From Druceiella hillmani (taxonomy: Eukaryota; Arthropoda; Insecta; Lepidoptera; Hepialidae): 64,000 nucleotides of DNA. Position numbers and translations under genes: made by a program. Below are positions 10,856 through 23,564 of this stretch, piece after piece; the stretch's first letter is position 1, and the number at the start of each line of letters is the position of its first letter. The DNA lies in NCBI GenBank assembly GCA_039881145.1, contig JAYKKI010000039.1, positions 19,090,001-19,154,000 on the forward strand, given 5' to 3'. Under the pieces are notes generated by a model that saw only the letters and a program-made list of their open reading frames with translations, was not told where the DNA came from and ran no database searches.

Positions 10856-13069
10856 TGCTAATTCGTTTCTGTTTTAAAATCGCAGCGCTATAATGTACCA
10901 GCGCCTCTCAAGAATTCTACGTTCTTAGGCGCATTTTAAATCTAGCTACATTTAAGCTTCTGTATCATTAAAAAAAATTAACCAGCTATGGCGGAACATG
11001 GCTGTTAATTTTAAGATATAGAATACGTCAGAATGACCACATGGCGAATAAGATTGTATAGGACACTTGTCACAAAAGTGTGGGGTGATGCGTCAACTTT
11101 GAATTATACCTGCCAAGTACTTTGACGCTCAGTATCAACCATCAGGGTCTTTTTAGGTTTCCTACTTCTTGATATTTTTTCCATTAATATTTTATATACT
11201 TTTTTTAGTGGAGTCACCTCAAACGACATGCTGGCATAAGGAAAGCTGGAGCTAGACTAAATTAATGTGCACCGCTGAGCACATTTTTCTGATTAAATTT
11301 TGCAGTGTGGTCGTATCAGTCAACGATGTCACTGTGCCAATAAGTATTTAAAATATGCTTTATTTAATACTGTACTGAATGCATTACTGTTCATATATCT
11401 ATCATTAAAAGTTTTAAAATTATTTAATTTTTTGTGATCAACGTGTTTTGTGAAACTCATTTGTGAATCAATGGTGATACTTCTGATTTGGAAACATTGG
11501 CCTGTTCTATGTCAAAACTTGGTTTGGTTTGTTTAAAAACTAAGTACCTTAATATTTTTATTATAATCTCTTTCTATTCTAACTGTAGGCAAGATAAGGC
11601 TTACTTTGTAATGTAGGACAGTATTGGCAACGAGCAGATTTCCCTAGCGGCCGTTTGGGGAATTAACCTATGACATATACTTTTTAAACAGCCGACTTTC
11701 CATGCTAAGTTTATAATTTTCAATGTTTTGACAGAATTATGTCAACATTTTGCTACTAAACGCCTACAAACCAACCAAAATATTATTAGGTCTCTTCGCA
11801 AGAACGAATGATATTTTAAGTATTTACAAAAGTTATTTGGATCCTACTAGTATGAGCCTTTGTGCGCTTAAGGTATTCATTTATGTCTGACCATTGTTCA
11901 GAAGATACAATTTTGTTAAAGTGAAGATATAATTTTGTTTAGTTAATAATAATTTTTGAATAGTTCTGTATAAAACATTAGTATCAATAAATAATACAAT
12001 AATATCCAGAAAATAATCTGATTTATCAAAATACTCTTAGCACATACACGTGAAAAGTAAATGTATTCACCGATTTAAGTTTCCCAACCCTTTGAGAGTT
12101 GGTCGTCGGAAGGACATATATGCGAAAATTCAGACCTCCTTTGTCATAATTACTGAAATAAGGAACGCAACAGTAGGTGTTATCTTTTTTAAATCTAAAT
12201 TTATTATAACACAGCGCATAATTTACTTAAAAATTTTAGACAAAAAGATAAAAACTCAGCTACACAAAACGATATGTTCTAAACATAAAATTATCTATCA
12301 TACGTTAGTTCACAACACGCCGCTAGGGAACTACTCGTTGTCAATAGCAAGTAACTTTTTTGTCTCCAATAGTTTCTTGTTCGGTCTAAAATTTTACCTG
12401 AGTAATAGTACGTATTCGATTTGGCTGTCATATTTCTGTAATTATGTGTTAATAAAAAATAAATATATATGATTAGTAATAAGCGAGAAATATCGATCAG
12501 TGTAGCTCGAAGAAAAATAATTAAATTTCTCTTAGACAAAATTGTTAAGAATTTTGAAGTTTTAAATAGATTCTAATACATATATAATTTTGCAATGAAG
12601 CGTCACAACAAATGGTTTATGTTGAGAAAAAGATGCTTGGGTTTATAGAGACTGTTCGACATTTTAACATTCACTTTAGGATAAAACGTGACGTAATGTG
12701 AACATTTACGGATGCTGAATACTGCACCCTGAAGCTGAAAGTTTGCTCTAAAAATATATATAGGCAGTAATGCAACTTTTTAGGATATTTTGATTTGTCC
12801 TCTTTCCATGTTTCAGGGATGAATTGGATGATATAATAGAAATATAATATTTTTTTTAGTTAAGCCTCAAACATTACTTGCAACCTGAATTTTCAGGTAA
12901 AGTGGAATAACATTATTGGATTTTATCACCGTAGTATGGTAAAAATGAAAATTATAATTACACAGGAATTTTGACGAGAAAAATGGAACGAATTTAATAA
13001 GCGTAAAGTTTGAAAACAGTGCATTTTGCAGAAACTAATTTTTATAGTTTTTTGAAAGAAAATAAATAG

Positions 13070-13070
<1 letters not shown>
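10856..13070. other. Long unrecognised AT-rich stretch
   Basis: The longest frame is 140 codons at 12050-12472 (plus strand), rich in Lys, Ile, Asn and Tyr as expected of AT-rich chance frames; an overlapping 82-codon frame runs on the other strand. The first third (cccaaccctttgagagttgg and following) is slightly less AT-biased. I found no domain, splice pair or promoter. Confidence 0.4.

Positions 13071-13162
<92 letters not shown>
13071..13162. repeat. (AT)n microsatellite with two interruptions
   Basis: AT alternation interrupted by atacat near 13114 and again near 13132. Confidence 0.97.
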
Positions 13163-13476
13163 CTGTCTATATTTATGATGTTTTAAATTAATTCCAATAC
13201 AAGTATAAATTATCAGTGAATATAAAATTTTAAAAGTCTTTTCGCGGAGTCCTTTTTTTTATTTCTCTTTTTTTACGTTTTACTGTCTTTTTTTGTTTAA
13301 CAATCAAGTATTCAATTGTAAAAGAATTGAAGTTAACAGAACTATCATTCTTACGAATAATATTTTGTTAAATAATGATTTTATAATAAAATCATAAGTT
13401 AACTTCATGACCAAATAATGTAATTCACAAATTGTCCTTCAAATAAAACAAAATCACAGTCACTTTTGGTAAAATG

Positions 13477-13755
13477 CGATTATTCATAGTTTTTATCTTC
13501 ATTATGCATAGTTTTTATTATTATTTTTAACTTCATTATTTATTCGTAGTTTTTATCTTCATTTTGCATAGTTTTTATTATAGCTTTTATCTTTATTATT
13601 TATCCATAGTTTTTATCTTCATTATGCATAGTTTTTATTATAGTTTTTATCTTCATTATGCATAGTTTTTATTATAGTTTTTATCTTCGTTATGCATAGT
13701 TTTTATTACAGTTTTAATCTTCATTATTTATCCAAAGTTTTTATCTTCATTATAA
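13477..13755. repeat. 34-bp minisatellite with sub-repeats
   Basis: Variants of ttcattatgcatagttttt followed by attatagtttttatc repeat with a 34-bp period in the middle (13618-13720) and with looser spacing at the sides, where cattatttatccatag replaces the gcatag unit. The period is not a multiple of three and it is not open in a useful frame. Confidence 0.92.
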
Positions 13756-15960
13756 TTGGCGTCGCAAAAAATTCGCTAGCTTTTGATGTACATGCGGTTT
13801 AACTATAAAGCGTCACATGTGCACAGGCAGATGACATCAGCATAAACGGGCGATGTCTCCTTGAATTGCAAGTTGCACGCTGGAGAAGAGTGGGTGTGCA
13901 TATGAAGTATACCGCTCGTCAAACTGAGGATAATTGAGAGACGGAGATGCGGATTAAGATAAATCCAAGGAAATCGTTTTGTGCTTCTATTGTTGTCGTT
14001 ACTTATAAGACACATCTCATTTTTAGGTGTGTGCGGTAACCCTGATATATAAGAATTCCTTGCGGGCTTGTTGTAGCCGATTGCTCGTGAGCTTTCGTTT
14101 ACTCATATTGGAATATTTTAAAACTTTGATTAGGTATTTTTAATTGCTCACGCTTCAGTAGAATTATGTTGATTCTGCTCCAGTAATTTAAGCCCATTAT
14201 TTATTGCGTACAAATAAATCGATCCAAAAGGTCAAGGCTATTTCTCCGGCGACTGTACGTGGCTTTCGAATTAAACCTTGAGGTCATACAGACCAAGTGC
14301 GCTTATATTCATAGCAGCGTGAATATGCTTAAATGAATTACCTCTTTACTTGTGCTGCTGCTATTCTTAGAGCAGTAGTAGACTGTGGAGTCACGGTGTT
14401 TATGCTTCTCTCTATCAGCAGATCCAGCTCTCTTCTTGAGATCGCTGTTCTTGAGGAAACATTTGTATACGTAAGAACGAAAGAGTTATTTATATACTTA
14501 CTTTTGTATGAATATGTTAGAATTATATGTATATGTATGAATCTATATATAATAGGTTAATGAGTATTGTCTTTTTAAAATACATAAAATGTCTGTATGG
14601 AATGTTTATGAAATAAAAAGAAAAAAAATTAATTTTATAAAACTTTTGTAATTTTGTTTGTTTGTATCTTTATAACTGAAGGATTACTGAATTGTTTTAA
14701 TGAAATTATTGAGCATTGTTTTTAATGAGTATTTAGTTTGCAATCTGATTTATCACACCGACTAATAGTTATAGGGCACTTAGGGAAGTGAAATATTCTG
14801 AAGTTGGTATTCATTAGAATAATGGTACCAATTTCATCCTTGTTATTTGGTACAACACACTTTCACCAGATAATAAGAGAACATTTTCATTTGTCATAGA
14901 GCGTTCCCCTCTCTGACGCAGCCACGGTGAACGGTCAAGTAATCCTTTATCGTGTATAAGCGGAATGTCCTGGCATCGTTTGGTGCTAGATAGAGGTATT
15001 ACAAAGATGAAATAGACAGCTTTTATATTTAACAGCCGGAACATAAAATTTAAATAAAGACACTGCCTCTTTTGAAATACCGCAGTGGATTTTTGTTGCT
15101 GCTAGCGGTCAACTGGGAAAAGATCAGTTTTAGTAACGTTGTTGATCAAAACTGTTTGATGAATTATTGGCGTAATCACTTTAGGAACGCAAATAAACAA
15201 AACAAAATTTGTTGTAAAAATTTAAATATATTTTATGTATTTTTATATGAGCCAAACGCTATCACTCTTAGCCACATCAGGCAATCTACGCATGGCGTCA
15301 CGAAACCAAATACTAAAATATATACACTTAACTTACGTTACATTTGTATTAACAGACCAATTTTCATAAACGATTGAAAGCCGTAAGCGTTACCCTAAAT
15401 CTCGTCGATAAATCGAATTCTGGTAATGGGCAGATGTCGTCAACGTTTACGAGTGCGCCGGTCACGATTGTGGCATATAACGAGTGCGGCAAGGCCTGTG
15501 TACTGTGGCGCATGTTGCCAGCTCGAGCAACGCCGCACAATGCATCGACGCAAGCCTTCAACTGTCGTTGGCTTATTGCCTATGTTGCAAACATACTGTG
15601 ACTATATATTAAAATGTAAGTGCTTATTGCGATTGGTCGCTTGGATATTTATTAAGTTATTTAAAATTTGATGTAACCACTTCTCGTTTGGCGACTCGAG
15701 ACTTGAAACGTTTTTAGATCGATGCTAGTATTATAAGCGGTCGAACCGCGAACGTCACGATACAAGTTCACGGCCCAGAAAAAATGTTTTCAATTTGATA
15801 ATTCAAACTAACTTTTTTCAGTGTATTATTAATGTTAAATGTTTTGATGATTTAATATACACGTACTACCATCTACTGATGCGTTGTACTCTTCAATTTT
15901 TATTAGGTATGTCCGCGAATGCGGAATAAGAAACTTATTAGGATTTTTTTTGTATTTTTT
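13756..15960. other. Spacer with several exon-like but unidentified stretches
   Basis: Three stretches are less AT-biased. (1) 14330-14470: both strands are open; on the minus strand one frame is hydrophilic (includes KKRAGSADREKHKHRDST), preceded by a pyrimidine-containing tract ending in ag and followed by gtaaag. (2) 14814-15044: a 76-codon minus-strand frame. (3) 15370-15600: three overlapping frames of 65-81 codons in a CpG-containing stretch. None resembles a family I know, and competing frames on both strands argue against a simple coding call. Confidence 0.25.
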
Positions 15961-16125
15961 GGAGTTTACTCCTTAAGAATCGTTTTTCATATAAAACGCT
16001 CGGTTTGAAATTTTATGAGGATTCAAATCAGAAGTTATGAGCGTACGAAGTTCAGAGCGTTAAACAAGTGTACTGTTAAATGGCCTCTCCGCGCAACATT
16101 TCTGCGCGTCTTTAGAATGAGACGT
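15961..16125 (+). mobile_element. Family B short relative
   Basis: Starts ggagtttactccttaagaat like the element at 1988 but diverges after about 110 bp into a different end (ggcctctccgcgcaac, atttctgcgcg) that is shared with the inverted copy at 32766-32912. This indicates a second, shorter subfamily of about 150 bp. Confidence 0.7.
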
Positions 16126-16457
16126 CAATATCTTTATTTGGCATTTTCATAGGGCGCAATTGCAATGACCGAATGTGACACACATAGTTTACTATCGCTC
16201 GCTTATATAGATATGTAATCCCGATACTTTGGTGCCTCCCAGTAAATCCCAGTAAATCCAAAAATGTGGTGCCTTCTATCCTAAGAAATTAAAAAGTCTC
16301 TTTTAATTTTAACTTTTTAGTCTGACGTTACTAAATGTTTTTAATTTTGTTGTATAAAACTGATCTTGTTCATTTGTGTTTTGCTTGAAAATAATTATAT
16401 TGTCAGTATTTTTTTACTAAAGAATTTTCCATTTACATTTAATGATATTGATATTTA

Positions 16458-16461
<4 letters not shown>

Positions 16462-16511
<50 letters not shown>
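16462..16511. repeat. (AT)n microsatellite
   Basis: About 24 AT units preceded by gatattgatatttatattta, the same flank that adjoins the AT tract in the family B element at 1988. Confidence 0.97.
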
Positions 16512-16513
<2 letters not shown>

Positions 16514-16534
16514 AGATAGAATTTTCCCTTACCA

Positions 16535-16740
16535 ATTTAATTGTTTGGGCCAATGTGGTGTTATAGTATTTACATATCACATGACTAAGTGTTTTGGCGC
16601 AAAGCTTTTCATGACAGCAATAAACCTCTATGTTTTAGCTTAAAACATGTTTCTTAGGGAAAATATCATAATTGTTAGTTTATAAGATACATTGTGAATA
16701 ATTTTAAACACTTTTTCAAACGTTATCAAATGTTTTATTG
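16535..16740 (+). repeat. Dispersed repeat E, copy 1
   Basis: Shares an ordered set of words with 34230-34425: ttgtttggg, tttacatatcac.tgactaa, tttt.gcg, agcttaaaacat (agctcaaaacac in the other) and agggaaaa. This copy has lost the tgacgtca word present at 34258. Class unknown. Confidence 0.65.
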
Positions 16741-17241
16741 TGGTTCCATAGACAATTCCTTTTTAATTTTGAAGCACGGTTTATTAAATATTATGCTCGT
16801 GAGTCATTTGTAATGTGTCACGTCTTGTAATTTTTGAACTGATGCAAAAATCTGAAAAAGTTTGAAAAAAATGCTTAAGCAAGCACGTTCATTTAAAATT
16901 ATTTCTGGTTCGTTATGTGGCATGATTTCGGAACCCCCTTTTTTTTATTTCGGCACTCCGCTAATTTTTTTAAACTATGGTTTCAGAACCAAAATTTTCC
17001 CAATCCTGTCCCTAATACAAGTGTAAATAGGATAAATACATTCACGGTTGTTCTAATTAGTGCTAATTGACAGCTTTGTACAAATGACAGGTTACTGTTA
17101 ATCGAGTAAGTCAACATCTTAGCTTATATGGGCCTCAGTATTTACTATTCTATGTAAATAACCTGGGTTAAATATAAAACAATAACATGGTCATAATATT
17201 AGTCTTAGAGATAAAATTAATAAATTTGTGTATAAAGGAGA
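16741..17241. other. AT-rich spacer, nothing recognised
   Basis: No frames, repeats or element ends seen. Confidence 0.55.
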
Positions 17242-17294
17242 CCGACGTAAGTCCGTACAGTGTTGGGCCCAGCTGTTATAAGAATGAAACTGAC

Positions 17295-17529
17295 AATTAA
17301 ATGAAACTATGTGATGTAGTATTATTTCTACTTTCTTTAAGTTCTTTACTACGACCTATTAGCAAAGATGCGAATCTTAGCTAATAGCCCACCTGAAGAT
17401 GTAATACAACAAAACCTAGGTCGCGGTAAAGAACTTAAAGAAAGTAAAAATAATACTACATCACGTAGTTTCATTTAATTGTCAATAATGCATTTTTACA
17501 AAATTAACGCCAAATATAATCAATAAATA
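17295..17529 (-). mobile_element. Family A foldback element, complete, nested in family C
   Basis: Long inverted arms (aattaaatgaaactatgtga ... tcacgtagtttcatttaatt) almost meet in the middle around 17362-17375, so the transcript or single strand would fold into one hairpin. The right end carries the one-sided tail (gcatttttacaaaattaacg, ccaaatataatcaataaat). The direct repeat aaactgac lies immediately outside both ends (17287-17294 and 17530-17537). The family C copy at 29795 has the uninterrupted site, which confirms this is an insertion. Confidence 0.85.
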
Positions 17530-17615
17530 AAACTGACATTATTATCTAGAGAAAATAAAAAAAAATAAGCTCCTTAAAAGTTTTATCAAAATCGCCAATC
17601 GGACAAAAGAGAAAT

Positions 17616-17894
17616 CTATTTTTTATGAAAAGTTAGGTTAGTTTTCATAATAGATTGTAAATGTAATTTCTGCGGGATTATTTGAGCTAGCGAGATAAAA
17701 CAAAGTGCAGATTGTGTCTCGTTATATCCTCCGTCAACAGATATACCATATTTTTCCATGATGCTCACAGGCACGACAAGGTTGTCGAAAAAAGTTACGT
17801 AAACCTCGATAAGAAGGAAAGAGCCATTCACTTTGACAACCAAAGAACCATTGTCGACGTTTGTTAACAATTTATTTTCAATTAATTTAGGCAA
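17616..17894 (-). CDS. 92-codon open frame within family C transposon, unidentified
   Basis: Starts MPKLIENKLLTNVDNG and includes the segment LIEVYVTFFDNLVVPVSIM. The homologous frame in the copy at 29795-30443 begins at an equivalent ATG near 30202 and stays in register for about 45 codons, then hits a stop where this copy reads Glu-Lys. The composition looks like a protein remnant rather than random AT-rich sequence, but differences between the copies change amino acids freely, so no constraint is evident. I do not recognise a domain. It may be the relic of a transposase end. Confidence 0.35.
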   Translation of the reverse strand: MPKLIENKLLTNVDNGSLVVKVNGSFLLIEVYVTFFDNLVVPVSIMEKYGISVDGGYNETQSALCFISLAQIIPQKLHLQSIMKTNLTFHKK

Positions 17895-18231
17895 TGGCTA
17901 CACGTTAAAAAAACCAGGCATTGATTATTTTTTTTAATCCTTTCTAAAAAGCTATTATGTATTTTGTTCAATTTTTATTGTGTTATTTTATTTCCAATTA
18001 ATAATTCTTTATATTTTAAAAATATAATATATGCGCAATTATGAAGATAGCTTTTTTGTTTTGTATTATGGTTACAAATTGTAATTCTATTTTTTCCTCT
18101 TTCCTAATTGTCAATTACTGAATTGTTAAGTTTTTTATATTCTAAAAAATACCAGTTTTTTTAAAAATAATGTTTTATCTATGTAACGTCTGGGCCCATT
18201 TTTACCGGTTTACTTTCTAAAGATATATTTG

Positions 18232-18233
<2 letters not shown>

Positions 18234-18322
<89 letters not shown>
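18234..18322. repeat. (AT)n microsatellite
   Basis: About 44 AT units with one atacat interruption near 18259, just outside the family C element. Confidence 0.97.
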
Positions 18323-18325
<3 letters not shown>

Positions 18326-19889
18326 TAAGGAATTTTTCTGAAATGGTTCCTTAATATTTTCTACTCACTTTGTTGCACGGAATCGCCTGTATGAATAACA
18401 GACACATTCTTTGTTACAACTTGTATAATCATATAATTATGGATATTTGAAATGTTACCAATATATAGTGATACCTAGGCAAATTTAGACTGCGCTAAGT
18501 GATAGGCAGCGGTACAATGGAATTGGCTGAAAGTAATTAATATGATATTTAAAAATATTATAAATTTTAAAAGACTTCCATACTAATTCCGAATAACAAT
18601 ACGAACTGTAGTTTTTTGATAGACGTAGTTTTTTTAAATAATCGATCTTAGATATTGATTATAACATCGAATCAAATTTTGGGAATATAATTTTTGGATA
18701 ATATGTTTTAATTTTGAGCATGGTTGGTTAAAACTCTCCGATAAGAAATAAAGTTGCGCCTGGCCTTGAATTTCTTAAAAACTAATTTTTGTCCCGGCTA
18801 CGCCCGCTTGATATAGAAAACGGAAAAATTGTTTTTCAAAGAAATCGGTATAGATTTCAATCAGACCAGTTATATAGTTATGAAGTAAGAATTATTGAAG
18901 TAAGACTTCTATGGGCGCGATGAGAGTAAAATGTCAAAGACGCAACGCCCTGCAACGTTTTGTTGTAACGTCTGAATGTAACGAATGTATCGCAAGAAGG
19001 ATGGAAAATAGGTACTTCGCTAATAACCGAGAGAGATAGGTGAACACGATAGAATAAAAAAGTGGCGCTGACTACTCCTATCAGCTGTTTTGTATGTTAT
19101 GTGTGTCAAAAGTAAACTGTCAAAATTTTGTAGATTTATTTATCTATTTACGATTGATTTATTAATATTTCTGCGTGTACTTCATCGATTACAAAACTAA
19201 GAACATAATTTATTTATAAATCCGCAATGACCCCGTACATATATTTGTAATAAATATAATTTACAAACAGGAGTAACTTCTTTCGGCCGTATTTAGCCGT
19301 GTTCTGGTACTAGCATCGCGGCTATTTTTTTTAAATTGACAATTGTCTATTTCAATTTATATGAAGATTTTATTTTCACTTACGTCCTTTAAATTATATT
19401 TTTAAATTTCATAAAGATGTATAAGTCTTCTAATATATATTTACAAATAGAGATTTAGATCTTCAAAGAAGTTTCACTTCTGTTATGTGTAGTGAACTTT
19501 TTTTAATATAATTTGTTAGACTTGACTTAACATTTGGATTAAAATTCAATTCCACATAGTCGGCGGTGCTGGCACCGACTTCAAAAATAAGTAACTTGGT
19601 TATTTATGGCAATTAAGTAAATACTTATTTTGAGTTAATAATTTTTTATTTTTAGTACCTACTTTTTTGAAGTCGGTTTTTTAAAGATATTTTATTTTAG
19701 CATTTTTAGTGATTTATAATTTTAATCATCACACTATAACTAACATTAAATTATTTTCTTTCTGGAATATTGTTTAATTATTAAAAGCCACAAGCAAAAA
19801 CAAGTACATAGATAATTTTCTCTTTGTCTAAAGTTGGTTATCAACAACACGCAAAATCGAAGCGATAGTTGTAGCTGCCAGGGGTTAAG
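18323..19889. other. Unrecognised sequence with one known-looking motif
   Basis: At 19558-19690, gtcggcggtgctggcaccg and tttttgaagtcggtttttt resemble 'gaagtcggttttt' words common at lepidopteran repeat ends. A moderately GC-rich patch at 18900-19130 holds cgcaacgccctgcaacg. A 72-codon minus-strand frame at 19746-19964 has no recognised domain. Confidence 0.4.
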
Positions 19890-20305
19890 TGTTCGCCGTT
19901 GAGGAGTTGAGCGTTCTCTATGTCCGAAGTCCAATGTCAGATTTTGCAAAGTAACAACTGCCACTTTTGAGGAGTTCTCTTCTCCACATCCGAAACCCAG
20001 TATCAGATTTTGCGAAGTAATAACTGAAGTAACAACTAATCAGTACCAAATATATTGAATCACGGTCGATATACTACCATCCGTTAAGAAGTTGCATTAT
20101 TCATTTTCAGAACTTATCATCAGACCTTAACTTGGTCAACGATGTAGTTATTTTGCAAAGTAACTATTTGTAGCCAATATCTTTAATTACAGTTGATTTA
20201 CTAACATGCGTTAAGGAGTTCCATTGTTCATCTCCAGAACTCATCATCACACCCTGATCTGGTAAGCGATGTAGTTATTTTGGAATGCTTGCGTGATTCA
20301 TAGTT
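19890..20305. repeat. Imperfect tandem repeats (about 68 and 127 bp)
   Basis: Four diverged units built on gttgaggagttg..ttctc (19898), tttgaggagttctcttctcc (19966), gttaagaagttgcattattc (20083) and gttaaggagttccattgttc (20210). Each is followed by a 'ccgaa/cagaac..atcag' word and 'gtagttattttgcaaagtaac' or a relative. The last two units are 127 bp apart, the first two about 68 bp. Confidence 0.8.
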
Positions 20306-21000
20306 TTCATGCGACACTCCTGAGAATTTCACGATATTAGCAGTATTAATGCTTTGATTAAGGCCCTCTTTCGACGTCATTTGACCAACATACGATGAGG
20401 TCGCTTAAATCCTTATGATGCAGAAAACAGAAAAAAATGTTTATTCTATTTCTTTACCGTCAAATTACAGACACCTTCATAATCGTTTAGTATAGAACTG
20501 CGTTGCATGGAGCAACCTATACCGTGTATTCTATTAGATTATGGAATCAACTGAATACAAATATACATAGTCCGCCATCATCGTCTGTGTTTAGTGTTGT
20601 TTAAAGTTACATACCCTATCATTATATGCAAATATAAATCCCTTATCAATTTTATATTTCTAGCGTATCGCTGTTTTGTTTTTGAGAAAAATAAAAAAAT
20701 ATTTTTTTATTGAAAAACAAATTATTTCTCAGTAATAAAGGCCCACATCAAAAAAATGTTACAGATTATTTTTGAGAAAAAAACCTGAAAAAACAATTCT
20801 TGCTATGCCAAATAAGCAACAGCCTGTATATCATAATTAAATTTTATAGAACGGGTACAAAGTCGTGTGCCATAATTAGTCGTAATACTGCTTTATAACA
20901 GATAGCGATATACAGGTTGTTATATCAAAACAATGGAACACGACAAAACCTGTCGAACCTGTGTAACATTTTTTCCTTATTTTTTTGTATGATATTAGTG
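20306..21000. other. AT-rich spacer, nothing recognised
   Basis: No credible frames or element ends. Runs of A and T and a few short direct repeats only. Confidence 0.55.
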
Positions 21001-21505
21001 ATTATTCATTATATGTATTGTTTAAGTGTAGCAGCGTAGTTCGCTCCATTATCTCTAACTCAAGATAAATAACAACAGAAAAAAAACATTTTAATAAACA
21101 TTTTCAAAGTGGTTCTAGTAAAAACCGAGTTTATTAAGGCTTATATAAGTTATTAAACAAATTTAATTAAGTTTTTTAATAATGATTATTCAAAAAATAT
21201 ATTTTATAAATGTAGCGCTATAGTTTTGCTCCATTGTCTATAGATGAAGATAAATAGCAACAAAAACAATATTTTAATTAACATTTTCAAGGCGGTCCTA
21301 GTAAAGACCGAATATCGTAAGGTTTATATAAATTATTAAACAAATTTAATTAAGTTTTCATTAATGATTATTCAATATATTTATTGTATAAGTGTAATAA
21401 ATAGCAAAAAAACCTTTTAATAAACATTTTCAAGGCGGTCCTAGTAAAACTGCATTTCATAAGGCTTATATATACAAAATCATTAAGCTAATTTAATTAA
21501 TTTTT
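21001..21505. repeat. ~181-bp tandem repeat, about 2.8 copies
   Basis: Copies start at about 21001, 21182 and 21363 with attattcaatatatttattg-like starts. Shared landmarks are gaagataaatagcaacaa, aacattttcaaggcgg, tcctagtaaagaccga and ttaaacaaatttaattaag. Copy three lacks the gctccattgtct segment. Confidence 0.92.
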
Positions 21506-22224
21506 TCATGTAAGTTAACTGGCTTAGAGATATAAAAAACTGATAAAGCGTGTATCGGAACATGCAAGAAATTAGGTTTCGTAATGGCCATTATCTCTTG
21601 ATCTCAAGTTAACTGAAATCATTTCTTCGTAAATGGGCTTGAAACAAAAAAATATTAAATAGGATCTCAATTTATTTCAAAAAGCATATTCAATGACACC
21701 CTTTTCTATTGAAATCCAAAAAAAATCATCCCTAAATACATCTATGGCCAGGTACACATATTTGAACAATTACTAAAGCTGTAGGAAATGTCAAGTTGTG
21801 ACAGATGGACGGATAAATTGTTGTTTTTCTTATTATAGTAATCCTCTGCCAAACCCGGATTTTATTCATTCTTTATTAAATGGCTTTTTATGCACACACG
21901 GATGGATACCTATTGCGTCATGATTGATTACATCACTTCTTAAATGTATGTTTTTGCGACGGTTACAACCGAAAATCGAAATTGTTCACTATCACGGATT
22001 TCATGTGACAGCTGTCATTGGTCTTTATAAATTGAAACCCATTGACACATCGGAACAACAACATTGATATTCATACATAATTACCTAACTGGATACACTG
22101 AACCGACAAAGGTAATAATGTTCTATTATAAAATTCACAATTAAACAATGGTATATACGTATATTTAAAAAGAATATCTATAAGAACGTTTAACATTTAT
22201 AAGAACATCTGAGAAAACACCTTC

Positions 22225-22549
22225 CGTAATAGTGCTCATTAATCAGCTGAATACTACACAAATTTACTGTAAAACAATCTGCTAGAAACGTGAGAAAATC
22301 TGAAAGAACACGAAAGCAAATAACCATTTGTTCACAAGGTGTTATGTATATACAATTGACATTTCGTCCTATCATTCTGTCCAAGAATATTGTTCATTAA
22401 CCAGCTCAATACTATATACAACTTTACTGGAAAACATTCTATTAGAAACGTGAGAAAATCTACAAGAACACGAAAGCAAAGAACCACTTGTTGACAAAGT
22501 ACTATGTATATACAATTAATATTTCATCCTATCATTCTGTCCCAGAATA
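22225..22549. repeat. 158-bp tandem duplication
   Basis: Two copies offset by 158 bp: gctcattaatcagctgaata (22234) and gttcattaaccagctcaata (22392). Each continues with agaaacgtgagaaaatct, aagaacacgaaagcaaa, tatgtatatacaattga and catcctatcattctgtcc, differing by about one base in eight. Confidence 0.93.
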
Positions 22550-22680
22550 ATGTCAGATCCAGAAATTAAAGGATTCTTGATCAACGATGAAATTGAATCA
22601 GGAAAAGCCTCCGAAGTCGATAACCTCGAATATGATGAACACGAAGACGAGAATGGAGACGTTGATATTTTGAGAGCCTA
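22550..22680 (+). CDS. Small acidic open frame, possible transposase N-terminus relic
   Basis: ATG at 22550 opens 43 codons (starts MSDPEIKGFLINDEIESG) ending TAA at 22678-22680. The C-terminal half is rich in Asp and Glu (DEHEDENGDVD). The same frame continues past the stop for about 36 codons with protein-like sequence (includes RPNLNDVPSIPKRGDIDEE) before a second stop. Acidic N-termini of this kind are seen in piggyBac-type transposases, but no catalytic part is present, so this is only a suggestion. The ATG directly follows the 158-bp tandem duplication. Confidence 0.25.
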
Positions 22681-23551
22681 ATCTTTTGTGTCGGTACCCA
22701 TATCTTTTGATATATTCCAAACAAGGCCAAATCTAAATGATGTTCCATCAATACCTAAACGTGGGGACATTGATGAAGAAAGATAATGTGACACAGCGGA
22801 GTATTGGGGAGCCTCCGTGAAATGTAAAGATTCCCAGACATAACATATCACTCTTGGGAACCGGAGAATAAGGTTTGACAGGTTATACACCTTTTAATTA
22901 CCAGAGTATTATGTTTCCTGGTAGCTTACTAAAAAAATTTCTACGTTTTTGCTTTTCTGCTCCAATGTTACTATTATCTTGATAACTAAAAATAAAGTTA
23001 ACTAAGTTGCTAATCAATAAACTAGTCGTTGCATTACAGTTAAGCCGTATGCAAATACATGATTGTATCCTTTGCGTTAGATCAAAAGGAATTAATCAGA
23101 CATATATTTCCTGTTTACGTAATATGTGAATTCTTCTCGGAATATCTTATCAAGATTTTGAAGATCCTATTAGCCTTAGAATCTCTTTCGGCACTATCGC
23201 TGACAAGCGCATCGGTTATGTCTTTTTTAAATAAATCTATATATTTCGCAACAGGAAGAATCGGGTTTTTCCAGGGCTTTATTTCCATTAGTAACCCTTT
23301 CGTTAAAATTGTAGACGCTCAGGCCAATTATATACTTTGCAAACAGTCACAATTTGGCATACCTTTCTTATTTTTAAATTTAATATGAAATAAAATAATT
23401 CACATAATAAATAATCTTGATACTATATCATTTAATATCATTACACTGACTGTAATAGAAGAAAAATCAAATGGCACATTTAAGAATCATGTTCCCCTTC
23501 AGACCATCTTATTGTGACACTGACCTGTTTGGATTATATAATATGATTAAA
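22681..23551. other. Unrecognised stretch with weak coding-like remnants
   Basis: On the minus strand, roughly 23119-23310, a 57-codon frame beginning MEIKPWKNPILPVAKYIDLF has a protein-like composition; the plus-strand frame covering the same place (23059-23388, 109 codons) is hydrophobic and looks like its antisense. No family recognised. Together with the acidic frame at 22550 it may be the remains of one decayed mobile element, but nothing in the sequence joins them. Confidence 0.2.
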
Positions 23552-23564
23552 ATAAGACTATTTT

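Larger units (their letters stand above)
17242..18212. mobile_element. TIR DNA transposon family C, copy 1, carrying a nested foldback
   Basis: The left end (accgacgtaag, then ttgggcccagctgttataag) is mirrored at the right end by the inverse of tgtaacgtctgggccc followed by tttttaccgg, so inverted termini of about 25-45 bp are visible. A second copy lies at 29795-30443. Removing the family A insertion (17295-17529), the element is about 735 bp. On the minus strand it contains a 92-codon frame (separate entry). Probably a degenerate or non-autonomous DNA transposon; the superfamily is not clear. Confidence 0.78.

Noticed and set aside
12050..12472. 140-codon plus-strand frame as a gene
   Set aside because: Composition follows AT-rich codons, no domain, and an overlapping frame on the other strand; nothing supports translation.
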